Positions 43,894 through 54,356 of a stretch of 64,000 nt of DNA are shown here, in pieces. This DNA is from Zingiber officinale (taxonomy: Eukaryota > Streptophyta > Magnoliopsida > Zingiberales > Zingiberaceae), in contig NC_055987.1 in the NCBI RefSeq assembly GCF_018446385.1, positions 4,361,705 to 4,425,704 of the forward strand, given 5' to 3'. The notes beneath the pieces are model-generated. The model saw nothing but the letters and a program-made list of their open reading frames with translations. It searched no databases and was not told the DNA's origin. The position numbers and the translations under genes are program-made. Within the stretch, counting starts at the first letter, position 1. Every line of letters starts with the position of its first letter.

Positions 43894-46689
43894 ATGTTTG
43901 ACAATACCCCTTTTAAGTTAGGCTAATCACATAGCCTCAAACTCCTACATGCCAATATACAAATGAAGGTTCCCTTCATTCTCCTCCTTTTCTAGAGAGC
44001 AAACTCCCTCTTAGGTAATGAAGGCCTAACTTAAACCCTACATTCTCCCCCTATTGGCACACATCAAAAACTCTCCCCCCGAAGAGTTACCCAACGTTGT
44101 TCACAACTTCACTTGTTATTCATAAACCAATAACGAAGGTCCCATACCCTTCATTATTCTTAACACTCAACCATGAGCATTTACCACCTGGTATATTCAC
44201 ACACGATTCAAATGAAGATCTCATATCCTTCATTTTCATCAAATGCTCATCCGTGAGCATATACCACGTGAACAATGAAGATATCCACTCTCCATTGTAG
44301 TCAAATGTCCAACCTTGAGCATTTACGCTAAGAAAGGTTAACCACCTTTCAAGGTGTATGAAAAATAGATTTTCATGTCATTAAAGAGTAACTCCCCCTA
44401 AAGACATGCACGTAGCTTCTGTCATTGCACCAACAATGACCTGGAATCCCTAAACATACAGGAAACACAAATTTAGAAGTTTTAAGGTTCAAAAATTCAA
44501 TATTGAAACCAAACCTCAACCTAAACCTCAACTTAGTCTTCCTTAACCAATCCATCCTTGTTTTCATCATGAAAACTCCCCTTAAATGTATACAAATGTG
44601 TTTTGAGGGGTTAGGAATGGTTACATAGACCAAAAATGCTGAAATCTAGCTTACCCAGCCCAAAATCAGCATTTCAATTGATTGGAGTTGGATCCTAATC
44701 GATTGAACCCAGCTGAATCGATCCACTGATTGATTCAGACGGCGTGGATCGATCGGTGGATCAATCCAGCAAGCTTCTGCTCGTGAGACATGCCTTCTCA
44801 ATCGATCGCCCGATCGATTGAGGCACTCCAATCGATCGGGTGATCGATTGAAGCTCTGAAAATGCTGAAATACATTTTTAGTCAATTTCAGAAAGCCCCC
44901 AAAAATTCTACAAAATTCAAAAAATCATGAAAATTCATGTAGACAATCCGTAGGGTATATACTTTCAAGGAAAAATAGTTTTCTATAAAAATACCTTATA
45001 TTTTCCAAGATTGACACAAACTTGAAAACTTATAAAAACTTTAGTGTTTTCTTCTAGTTTCTGTCTAACTATTCAATGATGATTACTATCAAAAGATAGT
45101 CTTCACCAAGGTTTTCTAAAAGTATTTTAAAATCTTTTTCAAAACCAATATCCAACCATGTTCTTTGGGCTCAATGCACATGACTTGTACATTAGCTTTC
45201 CCAATGATTGGAAAACACATAACTATGTGTTTTGATGAACCTAAAACTCAAAAGAATGCACAAAATCAACATCTTGAGTTACATCCTAACATCTCACTTG
45301 TATCTAATGTGCATGAAACCACATACAAGTCACCTTATAGTTCTTAAGTGAGATGTAAATTTTTGGTTTTGGCCTAATCTAGGGATCATGCATATCTATC
45401 TAGGCATTTTGAGATTATGAACATCCACCAAGGATGTTACTTGTTAATGAATGTCATTTGTCCTTAGATTTTCAAGGAATTAAAATAATGCATGATGTGT
45501 TATGGCATACATCAAAGATAAATAATTTTCAAAAGAAAATTTCCTATAATTACATGATGTATGTATGACATGACATGGTATTTTTATATTTTTCATAATA
45601 AAATATGAATGCAAAACATGATGTCATGGCATATTATTAGCAAACAAAACATGGCAAATTAGCATAAATAGAATACCTAGGTTAACTATCTAAGTATCCT
45701 TAAACCTTAGCTAATCTTAAAACTTAAACCTAGATTGCCTAAAAGTTCCCAATAAAATGTCACAATCCCAACTTGGCATTTCTTTACACTTGATTTCTTG
45801 TACCAATTAAAATTATATCCAAATACTCAAATTATGGCACATTTTACTCCATTTAAGAAGTAAATCATAATCCTTTTCATTTTCAAAGGTTAACAATAAC
45901 CTTGAAAATACTCTCCGAGTGTCAAGTTCACCAAAGTTGGGTTAACTACCCTTCTAATTGGAGTTGACACTCTCTAACCCATCTAAGGAGTAGAGAAAAT
46001 GCTCCTAGGAAGTCAAAACATATTGGTGCTTCTTGGATGCTCTAGATACTCACTAGGGATAACTTCCCTAGATACCTTGATAGTGACCTTGTTAGGCTTC
46101 TTAGAAGCCTTGGTCACATTTTCTAGATCAACTCTAGGGATTTCTTCCCTTGTGACCTTCTTTGTGACTTTCTTGGACTTCTTAGGAGTCTTAGTCACGT
46201 TTGTTGTTACAAAAATATTTCTAGCGATAACTTCCCTTGTATTTTTGATTTGACCACTAGGCCTAAGGTTAGTTCCATAACTATATGGAACTCTTTGGTA
46301 AAAAGGCACATCCTTTTTGGTTTTAGGTTTGTATCCCAAACCTCTATGACCCTTGGATAACCCTTGTTGTCCGAAACCTAGATTTTACTCATTTTGCCCT
46401 TTTAGGATATGTTTCATCCCTTTTTAGGGTCTTTTCTAATTTATCAAGTCTAGACCTCAAGACTTGATTTTCTCTCATTAAATCCTTAGATTTTGGTTTT
46501 TAATTTAATCCTTGAGCATTTTTAGTTTTAGGCTTGTAACTAAAATCCTTAGAATTCTTGTCTAAATTTTTATCTACCTTCCTAGACCTAGATGTGGTAG
46601 TTTTAGCATGAAGAGCTACATGATTTTCCTTAATGCTATCATGCTTCCTATTTTTATGGTAAATAGCATTAAAATGATATAAATTAGAA
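43894..46689. other. Long 3' non-coding interior of the second copia element
   Basis: AT-rich, with ACTCCCCC words, ATCGAT palindromes (44680-44860) and a decayed basic frame at 46339-46013 (minus; a lysine- and threonine-rich run including TPKKSKKVTKKVTREEIP). No pol domain is detectable. Confidence 0.6.
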
Positions 46690-47785
46690 CTAGCATGCTT
46701 TTTTACCATTATTTAAAGGGGTAGGCTCAACAAATGATACCTTGCGTTTTACCTTGGAGGCTCCCCCTTGAGTTGTGTTTCCTCCTTGAGCCTTGACCGC
46801 TTTCTTTCCCTTGGGACATTGACTACGATAGTGTCCCTTTTGATTGCAAGAGAAGCACACAATGTGCTCCCTGCTCTTCTTTGTTCCAGGAGCGGTCTCT
46901 TTGGGCTTCTCCTTGCCCTTTAGTGTCACTTGGTCCTTCTTCTTTGCCAAGTTAGGGCACTTGCTTTTGTAGTGCCCATGTTCACTACACTCAAAATATA
47001 TAATATGATTTTTATTCTTAATTGAAACATTTATACCTTCATGTGTAGGGATGGGATCTTCTCCTTTTTGATCCGGAGGTAGAAGCTTCCTCTTGTTCCG
47101 ACAATGATTCTCCTCCAAGAGATTTGACTCGACTTGTGAAGGTGGAAGCTTCTTCATCCTCTTCTTCTCTTGACCCAGATGTGGAGACTTCTTTTTCTTC
47201 TTGATCCGGTGTCAACGAAGATTGCCCCCCCCTCAATCTTATAGGTGGAGGCTTCATCATCTTCATCTTGTACATGGAACAAAGAGTATTCTCCCTCTTT
47301 GCCCTTTTCATTGCATTCCTTTGAAGATGAGGCTTCTTGGACTTCTTCTTCGGAAGTTGAGCATCTTTCAACTTCGGAGTCCTCTTCCTCTTAATCTTGA
47401 CTCACGGAGTCACCCTCTTTGGATTCTTCTTGGTTTGGTATAGTGGAGGGAATCTCATGAATCGTTGTCAATTTGCTCCAAAGCTCCTTGGCATCTTTGA
47501 ATTCTCCAACTTTCTCCAAAATGTTGCTCGGCAATAGATTGACCAAAAGCTTGGTCACTTTATCATTGGCCTTACATCATTGGACTTGTTCTTGGCTCCA
47601 CTTGCTTCTCTTGAGAACTTTGCCCTTTGAACTTGTGGAGCTTCGAAGCCTTCCATTAGAGCAAACCATTGCTCTATCTCCACCATCAAGAAATTCTCGA
47701 TCCTTGATCTCCAAAGATCAAAGCTCATCATTGTGAATGGTGGAGGCACCCTTGTATCGAATCCAAGTCCGTCTTGGAATTCCAT
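46690..47785 (-). pseudogene. gag with two CCHC zinc knuckles, second copia element
   Basis: Probable start at Met 47785: MEFQDGLGFDTRVPPPFTMM, then FDLWRSRIENFLMVEIEQWF, the typical start of SIRE-type gag. After frame breaks and an acidic, Ser-rich stretch (47371-47039), two knuckles appear: CSEHGHYKSKC and CSCNQKGHYRSQC (the latter of the form CxxCxxxGHYxxxC; the first has its leading Cys position changed to F-E-C). The protein would bind RNA and form particles. Frameshifts divide it. Confidence 0.7.
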
Positions 47786-47894
47786 GTTGAAGTTGAGCCT
47801 TTTGATGAAGTCTTTGACATGTAGAAATTGCTCCAACTTCTTCACCCTTTAGCTTTTTGCCCCTTCCGACGATGATTCCGATGAAGAACAACCT

Positions 47895-47907
47895 GGCTCT
47901 GATATCA
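47895..47907 (-). other. Primer-binding site of the second copia element
   Basis: Minus-strand TGATATCAGAGCC, one change from the initiator-Met type TGGTATCAGAGC, two bases from the LTR. Confidence 0.8.
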
Positions 47908-47909
47908 CT

Positions 47910-49682
47910 TGTTAAAATCGAAATGTAGCTTGAGGGGGGTGAATAGCTCTTCGCAATCTCGTGCTCGTCATTCTTTGTTTCTTGATGATGATGTGCAGCA
48001 GAAAATACAAGAAACAAAAATACAACGCTAACACTAAGGATTTACTTGGTATCCACCTCAAGAAGAGGTGACTAATCCAAGGATCCACACATTCACGCAC
48101 CCTCCACTATGAAAACACTCCTTTACGGTAACTACCGAAGGCAGAGAAGCCTTACAACACTCTCAATACAAGAAGAAAGCAAGGGAAGACAAATACAAGA
48201 AATATCTTACAAGATATGCAATAAAAACCCTAACCCTAGCTTCTTCTTCTTGTTGTAGATCAGCCTCTTGACTTGGAAAATCCTCCAAGAACCTTCAAGA
48301 TCTGGCGGTGAGAGCTCTGTGGAGAAGCTGTGGAATCGCTGAAGAGAAAAGATCGAAGCCGTGGAAGTTTTGTCGACGAAATCGCATGCTAACGTCTTTA
48401 TCCAGTGCCAATGGTCGAATCCCAATTGATTGGGGAGTCTTTGGATCGATCGATCGATCTATCCAGAGCGCCTCTGTACTCTTTAGGAATTGTCTGGATC
48501 GATTGCCGGATCGATCCAGGCCTTATCGCGAAAAAATCACGGCTCCCAATCGATCAGCCGATCGATTGGAGGCTCCCAATCGATCGACCGATCGATTGGG
48601 AGGCTTTCTGTGCAATCGGCGATTTTCCCCAATCGATCCACTGATCGATTGGGAAGGGGATTCTCACGGGGACTCACCCAATCGATCAACCGATCGATTA
48701 GGCATGAGTCAATCGATCGTTATTGATCGATCCAGCCCATGTCTGACTTAGTAACTCAAGTCCAAAGTTCCTAAAATCAACATCCGGTCAACCATGACCT
48801 GTTGGTACATCACACCTAGCATCTGGTCACTCTCGACCTGTTAGGACTCCCTCACCAAGTGTCCGGTCAATCTCTTTGACCCACTTGGACTTTTCTCCCC
48901 GTGCCAAGTGTCCGGTCACTCCTTTGACCTACTTGGACTTTCTTCTACCAGATTTCTGGTCACCCTTGACCCATCTGAATTTCCTCGTGCCTAGCTTTAC
49001 TCACTAGGACTTCTCATCTGTTTGGCTTCACTCACCAAGACTTCCCATCTGCCGGCTTCACTCACCAGGACTTTCACTTAGCTTCACTCACTAGGATTTC
49101 TCATCTGCCTGGCTTCACTCACTAGGACTTTCCCATCTGCCTAGCTTCACTCACTAGGTCTTTCACCTGACTTCACTCATCAGGATTTCCCTTCTGCCTA
49201 GCTTTACTCACTAAGACTTTCACCTGGCTTCACTCACCAGGATTTTCCATCTGCTTGGCTTCACTCACCAGGAATTTCACCTAGCTTCACTCACTAGGAT
49301 TTATCATCTGTCTGGCTTCACTCACCAGGACTTTCCCATCTGCCTAGCTTCACTCACTAGGTCTTTCACCTGACTTCACTCACTAAGATTTCCCTTCTGC
49401 CTAGCTTCACTCACTAGGACTTTCACCTGGCTTCACTCACTAGGATTTTCTTTCTGCCTAACCTTCTAGTTAGGACTTTCCCAGTCAAGTATCTAGTCAA
49501 CCTTGACAAAAAATGGGAATTATACGAAACAATCTCCCCACATGAACAATTGCACCTGCAATCTCCATGTATTATCTCCATGTATTGTCAAACGTCGAAA
49601 CCCAAACATCAGGACTCGAGTTCGAACCAATTCAAGCTCAGTCAACCAGGTCAACCTTGACCTAAGGAATATTGCACCAACA
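47910..49682 (-). repeat. 5' LTR of the second gag-only copia element (1773 bp)
   Basis: Same layout as 42096-43878 with scattered differences; a 17-bp duplication (ATGTATTATCTCC region, about 49567) is unique to this copy. It ends ATTGCACCAACA, followed by CTTTA. Confidence 0.92.
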
Positions 49683-49736
49683 CTTTAACTGCACGTCGTT
49701 GATGATGTGCTACAGAAAGTCACTTTTATTGTAGTG
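49683..49736. repeat. Right terminus of the CACTA element
   Basis: CTTTA target-site copy, one more CTGCACGTCGTTG subterminal word, then the inverted terminus ending GTAGTG at 49736, followed by TCG. Confidence 0.85.
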
Positions 49737-49796
49737 TCGTGAGGGTTCTAAGGTTCTTTTGTGAGCCAGAAGTTTTCCTAGTTTTGTCTTCTTCAG

Positions 49797-50002
49797 GAGA
49801 CATCAATGGAGCTACAACTTCTTGTGGAAAAGTGGAGACTTCTGTTAGCTGGGATAGTGTTTCAGGTATATATGATGCGCTACTTGATCAATCGAACTTT
49901 TTCTTTGACTGAGAAATTTGTATTCTTGATTTTTGTTTCCTCCTTAAATGTACAGGGTTTGGGTATTACCAAAATCCAGGAGAAGGAAATATAAGTTCTT
50001 GA
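49797..50002 (+). CDS. Two exon-like blocks: C-terminus of an unrecognised host gene, interrupted by the CACTA insertion
   Basis: Exon A (49797-49865) follows acceptor TTGTCTTCTTCAG and ends at donor CAG|GTATAT. Exon B (49956-50002) follows TTAAATGTACAG. Joined, one frame reads DINGATTSCGKVETSVSWDS, then VSGFGYYQNPGEGNISS and TGA. Amino-acid use is natural and the frame is kept across the junction. The intron before exon A would have received the CACTA element, so earlier exons would lie left of 28343, but I could not find them. A second frame is also open across both blocks, so the call is tentative. Confidence 0.35.
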
Positions 50003-50008
50003 GCTGAT

Positions 50009-50578
50009 TGTTGAAGATTAATCAAAGTCTCATATTGGAAAGATTGAAAAAGATCATGGGTTTAAAAGGATGTAAGATATCTCTATTGGCATGAGGCCTT
50101 TTGAGTAGCGCACGAGAGCAAAATCATGAGGGCTTATGCTCAAATTGGACAATATCATGACATTGTGGAAATATGTGAATATCGTTCAGTCCCAACAAAT
50201 GGTATCAGAGTCATGGTACATACCAGATGTCATGTAACGTGGCCTTGAACGAAGTTGTGGGGAGGCCGAAGCAGGTCAGGGTGACCAGATACTCACGGGA
50301 AGACCCGAAACAAGTAAAGAGTGATTAGATACTTGCGGAAAGGTTCGGACTATGAGAATAATGGTAGTTCTTCGTTTGAGGGAATGATTGTCGGAGATTC
50401 AATCAAAGTCGCACATCGAAAAGATTTGGAAAAAAGATCATGGGTTTAAAAGGATGTAAGATATCTCCATTGGCATAAGACCTTTTTGGATAGAGTCCAA
50501 GAGCAAAGTCATAAGAGTTTGTGCCCAAAATAGACAATATCTATTGTAGAGATATATGAATATTCCTTCGGTCCAACA
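50009..50578 (+). mobile_element. TRIM retrotransposon (570 bp)
   Basis: Two LTRs of about 190 bp: 50009-50197 (TGTTGAAGATTAATC...CCCAACA) and 50389-50578 (TGTCGGAGATTCAATC...GTCCAACA). They share GATCATGGGTTTAAAAGGAT and GTAAGATATCTC. A primer-binding site TGGTATCAGAG lies at 50200-50210, two bases past the first LTR. The 190-bp interior has no coding capacity. This is the structure of a terminal-repeat retrotransposon in miniature. Clear target-site copies were not found. Confidence 0.85.
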
Positions 50579-51240
50579 TCCCATATGTTTAGCATCAAAA
50601 GACTTGGATATCTCTCATAGGTGTGCAATAAATGAAAATATTGTTTGCATAATCAAATGCAAAATACAAACACTTTTTTTTTTCCTTTTTTGTTCTCTCT
50701 ACCTCAAGAAGAACTAGTAGAACTCTCAAGCACCTAATGCATAAGTTAGAGCTAGTAACATTAGATATGAGTCAATAACACAATCTAACCCAGAAGTAGT
50801 TAATAAAAAGACAAAACTCAGAAGTGGCAATCCATGACTCGAAAGCTATTATATATGAATGGGTTGACACTAATGCTCTGTTTACTTCAAAGCGTTGATG
50901 AAGAAAGGAAAAGAATCTATGATAGAAAGTTATTCTTGGAGGAAGAGAAGAGAAAGGGTGAAGAAATCTCTTCCTTTGCATGCTTGTTTACCTTGATAGA
51001 GGAAGGTCAATACATATGACGTAATTTTATAAATAAAAAATGGTACATGTATCATTTTTTTGGTATATGGTGTAATTTTATAAATATAAAATGGATACAT
51101 GCTTCATTTTTTTTCCATCCATTCCTTTCCGTCCGATTTTGTGATGATCTATTTTGGCTCCAAAATTATCTGCTGATGGATTGTGTTTCTCTTTCCTCTA
51201 AAAATTTTAATGAAGTAAACATCGGAAAGTTTTCCACCAT
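50579..51240. other. Intergenic, no gene seen
   Basis: AT-rich and without a supported reading frame. Confidence 0.4.
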
Positions 51241-51640
51241 GGAAAATTTTCCTTAATTTTACTTTCCGCCGCTCGTCGCCACCCGCGGTCGCCGCTCGCC
51301 GCCGGCCACCGCCGGTCGTCGCCGGCGACCACGGCAGGCCGTCGCCGGCGACCACCGCCGACCGCAGCCGACGACCATCGCCGGCCGCAGCCGGCGACCA
51401 CCACCGGTGACCACAGCTAGCGACCACAGCCGGTCGCCGCCGGCGACCACTATCAGTGACCGCCGCCGCCGCTCGCGACCACCGCAGCCAGCCACCTCTG
51501 GCCGCGCCGATTGTCATTGTCTCCGGTTGCCGGTGACCGGTGACGGTCAGCGGTTGCCGATGGAGGAGGCTAACGGCGGCAGCCACTGGTTGCTGCAAGC
51601 TCCGACAGAGGTGCGATGGTCATCGGTAGAGGTCGCAAGA
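51241..51640. repeat. GC-rich CGCCGGCGACCA-type low-complexity tract
   Basis: A sharp GC-rich island (51265-51500) made of degenerate CGCCGGCGACCAC words in AT-rich surroundings. It opens long artefactual frames on both strands (for example 51149-51598 minus). It is probably the core of the transposable element whose end is the ATTACATTAC tract at its right. Confidence 0.6.
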
Positions 51641-51840
51641 TATTTTTGTAATTTAATAATATTACGAATTACATTGCTTATAAAAAATAATAGACACCAA
51701 ACAAAAGAATGAAATCACCCTTGTAATCAAAGATTACATACATTACATTACCAAACGTAGTAATATAATCAAGATTACATTACATTACATTACAAATTTG
51801 ATTACATTACAAGTTACATTACATTACACCCAATCAAACG
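51641..51840. repeat. ATTACATTAC-rich element end
   Basis: Dense repetition of ATTACATTACATTAC with AATCAAGATTAC, ending TACACCCAATCAAACGCAAG. This looks like the terminal part of a non-autonomous DNA transposon (on minus it begins TTTGATTGGGTGTAATG), but a matching left end was not located. Confidence 0.45.
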
Positions 51841-51876
51841 CAAGTTTAATGTTGTATTTTCTTCTTTGTTAGTATT

Positions 51877-52058
51877 TGTTGTAAAAGTAAATAAAAACTG
51901 AGCAGAACAGTACTTCTTCTTCTGCTTTAGATACAAATAAAAAGGACTAAGGAAATAACTTCCTAAGGAAATAATTTCCACTAACTGCTATAAACTGCTA
52001 TAACTTCCACTAACTGCAATAAACAGTTATGAACTACTTCTAAAGCATAGTTTTAACA
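51877..52058 (-). repeat. 3' LTR of the Ty1/copia element (182 bp)
   Basis: TGTTGTAAAAGTAAAT...CATAGTTTTAACA. It is 26 bp longer than the other LTR because of an internal duplication of GGAAATAA[C/T]TTCC and CTGCTATAA words. Confidence 0.92.
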
Positions 52059-52070
52059 CTCCTCCTTGCT

Positions 52071-54347
52071 TTAGGAGCTGCAAACACCAATTTCTTGTCT
52101 CAGAAACTCAAACTTGCTGACAGGAAGAGGCTTTGTGAAAAGATCTGCCAACTGATCTTCAGATTTGCAATAAATTAACATCACCGATTCTTCTTTCTGC
52201 ACTTCTCTTAAAAAAAATAGCTTTATATTGAAATGCTTAGTTTTCCCATGAAACACAGGATTGTGGGAAATGGCAATAGCAGCTTGATTATCAACAAATA
52301 TTTGAGTGCTTCCTTTTTTATCAAACTTGAGATCCATTAAAATCTTCCTTAGCCACAAAGCTTGATTAACAGAAGCTGTTGCAGCAACAAACTCTGCTTC
52401 TGCAGTAGATTGAGCCACTGTTTCTTGCTTCTTCGAACTCCAAGAGAAAACACCATATCCGAGAGTAAAACAGTAGCCTAAAGTGCTCCTCATATCATCA
52501 ATGGAACCTCCCCAATCACTGTCTGAAAAGCCAATAAGCTTGAATTCTTTACTTCTTCTGAATTTGACTCCAAAGTCACTTGTCCCTTTGACATAACGAA
52601 TTACTCTTTTCGCAGCCTTGAGATGCAATTCGCTTGCACAATGCATGAACTGAGACAAAATGCTTACAGCATTTAAAATATCAGGCCTTGTTGCTGTGAG
52701 ATACATTAAGCAACCAATTAAGCTTCTGAAATACCCTTCATCAACCTTTTCAGCACCATCTTCTTTACACAGCTTCTCCTTTTGATTCATAGGAGTGCTT
52801 ACTTCCTTGCATTCTTCAAGCTTAAACTTCTTTAATATCTCCTTTGCATACTTCTTCTGACAGATAAAAACTTCATGCTCAGCTTGTTTAATTTCCAATC
52901 CAAGAAAGGAAGTCATCAATCCAAGATCTATCATCTCAAAAACTTTCATCATTTTAAGTTTGAACTCCTCAACCAGCTTTGCATCATTTCCTGTCAGTAG
53001 AAGATCATCAACATAGAGAGAAACTATGAGAAGATTACTGCTTTCATGTTTGACATAAAGAGTGGCCTCAGATAAGCTTTTCTCAAAGCCTAAACTTAGC
53101 AGATGATCATCAATCCTGCTATACCAAGCTCTTGGAGCTTGCTTCAAACCATAAAGAGCTTTCTTGAGAAGAAACACATTGTCTTCCTTCCCTTTCCTTT
53201 TAAAACCTTCAGGCTGCTCAACATAGATTTCTTCTTGCGGAACACCATTTAAAAAGGCTGATTTTACATCAAGTTGATATACTCTCCAATTCTTGTGAGC
53301 AACAACAGCAAGCAACAATCTAATGGTGTCCAATCGAGCAACTGGTGCGAATGTATCAGAGTAATCCACATCAAATGTTTGAGCATAGCCTTTCACCACT
53401 AGTCTTCCTTTGTGTCTGTTGACAGAACCATCAGCATTGAGCTTGGTTCTGTACACCCACTTGACTCCAATTACTTTTCTATCTTGAGGCCTTTCCACTA
53501 GGATCCATGTCTTGTTCTTCTCAATCATGAACAGCTCCTCCTTCATTGCAACTATCCACTTTTGATCATTTTTAGCTTCCTCATAGTTTGCAGGTTCACA
53601 CACGGCAATGTTACATCTTTCATAGATGTCAGAGAGCAGCCTAGTTCCTCTTACAGGAACATCATCTACTGCTTCATCCTGCAAACCTTCTTCATCTTCA
53701 ATGTTTAAATTAGAAAACTTGAATTTCAAGTCTGTCACAGTCTGATTTTTCTTCTTTGTATCCTCCCAGTTCCATGCTTCATTCTCCATGAAGTAAACAT
53801 CCCTGCTTACTATAATATTTCCAGTCTGTGGCTGGAAAACTTTATAGGCTTTGCTGACATTACTATATCCTATAAAAATACCAGGTGCAGCTTTTTTATC
53901 CAGCTTATCATGCTTGTTTTGTGGAATATAAGTAAAGCATAAACAACCAAAGATTCTAAGAAATTTCAAAGTTGGTTTATAACCAGACCAAGCTTCAAAT
54001 GGTGTTTTATCTTTCACTGCTTTTGTGGGAAGTCTATTTTGAAGAAACACAGCCGTGTTTGCTGCTTCTGCCCAAAATTTGTTTGGCAAATTCTTCTCAT
54101 GCAGCATACACCTTGACATTTCCATGATATATCTATTTCTCCTTTCACTAACTCCATTTTGCTGAGGAGTGTAGGGAGCTGTAAGTTGATGTTCTATGCC
54201 TGCATCTTCACAAAACTTGTTAAATTCTGTAGAAGTATATTCTTTCCCATTATCAGATCTTATAGTCCGAATTTTGCAGCCACATTCATTTTCAACTCTT
54301 GCCTTAAATTTCAAAAAAACTTGAGCTACTTCTGATTTGAATTTCAA
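52071..54347 (-). CDS. Copia pol, downstream part: integrase C-terminal part, reverse transcriptase, RNase H
   Basis: 758 codons open. The first part is the integrase core with RSDNGKEYTSTEFNKFC, APYTPQQNGVSERRNR and the later FGCLCFTYIPQNKHDKLDKK. RT follows with YQLDVKSAFLNGVPQEEIYV, then LYGLKQAPRAWY and the catalytic YVDDLLLTG. RNase H has FSDSDWGGSIDDMRSTLGYC and QSTAEAEFVAATASVNQALW. All catalytic aspartates I can judge are present. It should be one frame with the upstream ORF; a small disruption at 54347-54357 divides them. Confidence 0.93.
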   Translation of the reverse strand: MKFKSEVAQVFLKFKARVENECGCKIRTIRSDNGKEYTSTEFNKFCEDAGIEHQLTAPYTPQQNGVSERRNRYIMEMSRCMLHEKNLPNKFWAEAANTAVFLQNRLPTKAVKDKTPFEAWSGYKPTLKFLRIFGCLCFTYIPQNKHDKLDKKAAPGIFIGYSNVSKAYKVFQPQTGNIIVSRDVYFMENEAWNWEDTKKKNQTVTDLKFKFSNLNIEDEEGLQDEAVDDVPVRGTRLLSDIYERCNIAVCEPANYEEAKNDQKWIVAMKEELFMIEKNKTWILVERPQDRKVIGVKWVYRTKLNADGSVNRHKGRLVVKGYAQTFDVDYSDTFAPVARLDTIRLLLAVVAHKNWRVYQLDVKSAFLNGVPQEEIYVEQPEGFKRKGKEDNVFLLKKALYGLKQAPRAWYSRIDDHLLSLGFEKSLSEATLYVKHESSNLLIVSLYVDDLLLTGNDAKLVEEFKLKMMKVFEMIDLGLMTSFLGLEIKQAEHEVFICQKKYAKEILKKFKLEECKEVSTPMNQKEKLCKEDGAEKVDEGYFRSLIGCLMYLTATRPDILNAVSILSQFMHCASELHLKAAKRVIRYVKGTSDFGVKFRRSKEFKLIGFSDSDWGGSIDDMRSTLGYCFTLGYGVFSWSSKKQETVAQSTAEAEFVAATASVNQALWLRKILMDLKFDKKGSTQIFVDNQAAIAISHNPVFHGKTKHFNIKLFFLREVQKEESVMLIYCKSEDQLADLFTKPLPVSKFEFLRQEIGVCSS

Positions 54348-54356
54348 GAAGAAAAT

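Larger units (their letters stand above)
42096..49682 (-). mobile_element. Non-autonomous copia (SIRE-like) element with gag only, 7.6 kb, nested in the CACTA end
   Basis: LTRs at 42096-43878 and 47910-49682 are flanked by identical CTTTA (42091-42095 and 49683-49687). The primer-binding site on minus is TGATATCAGAGCC (47895-47907). The polypurine tract AAAAAAGGGGGAGAT is next to the left LTR at 43879-43893. The 4-kb interior holds gag with zinc knuckles and long non-coding AT-rich sequence, with no protease, integrase or RT. It inserted within the last 60 bp of the older CACTA element. Confidence 0.92.
28343..49736 (-). mobile_element. CACTA (En/Spm) transposon with nested insertions, 21.4 kb
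   Basis: The right terminus CACTTTTATTGTAGTG (49721-49736), read from outside as CACTACAATAAAAGTG, matches a decayed left terminus TACTGCAATAAAAATG at 28343. Both are flanked by TCG (28340-28342 and 49737-49739), the 3-bp duplication expected for CACTA elements. Subterminal repeats of GCGTGCATTGCACGC type occupy both ends. The genes run on the minus strand: TNPD-like (34507-39703), then Transposase_24-like (28619-34329). Three nested insertions account for about 12.6 kb. Without them the element is about 8.8 kb, a normal size. Both genes are broken, so it is immobile on its own. Confidence 0.85.

Noticed and set aside
51149-51598. 149-codon minus-strand frame, Arg/Gly/Ala rich
   Set aside because: GC-rich low-complexity repeat; opposite frames are open too.
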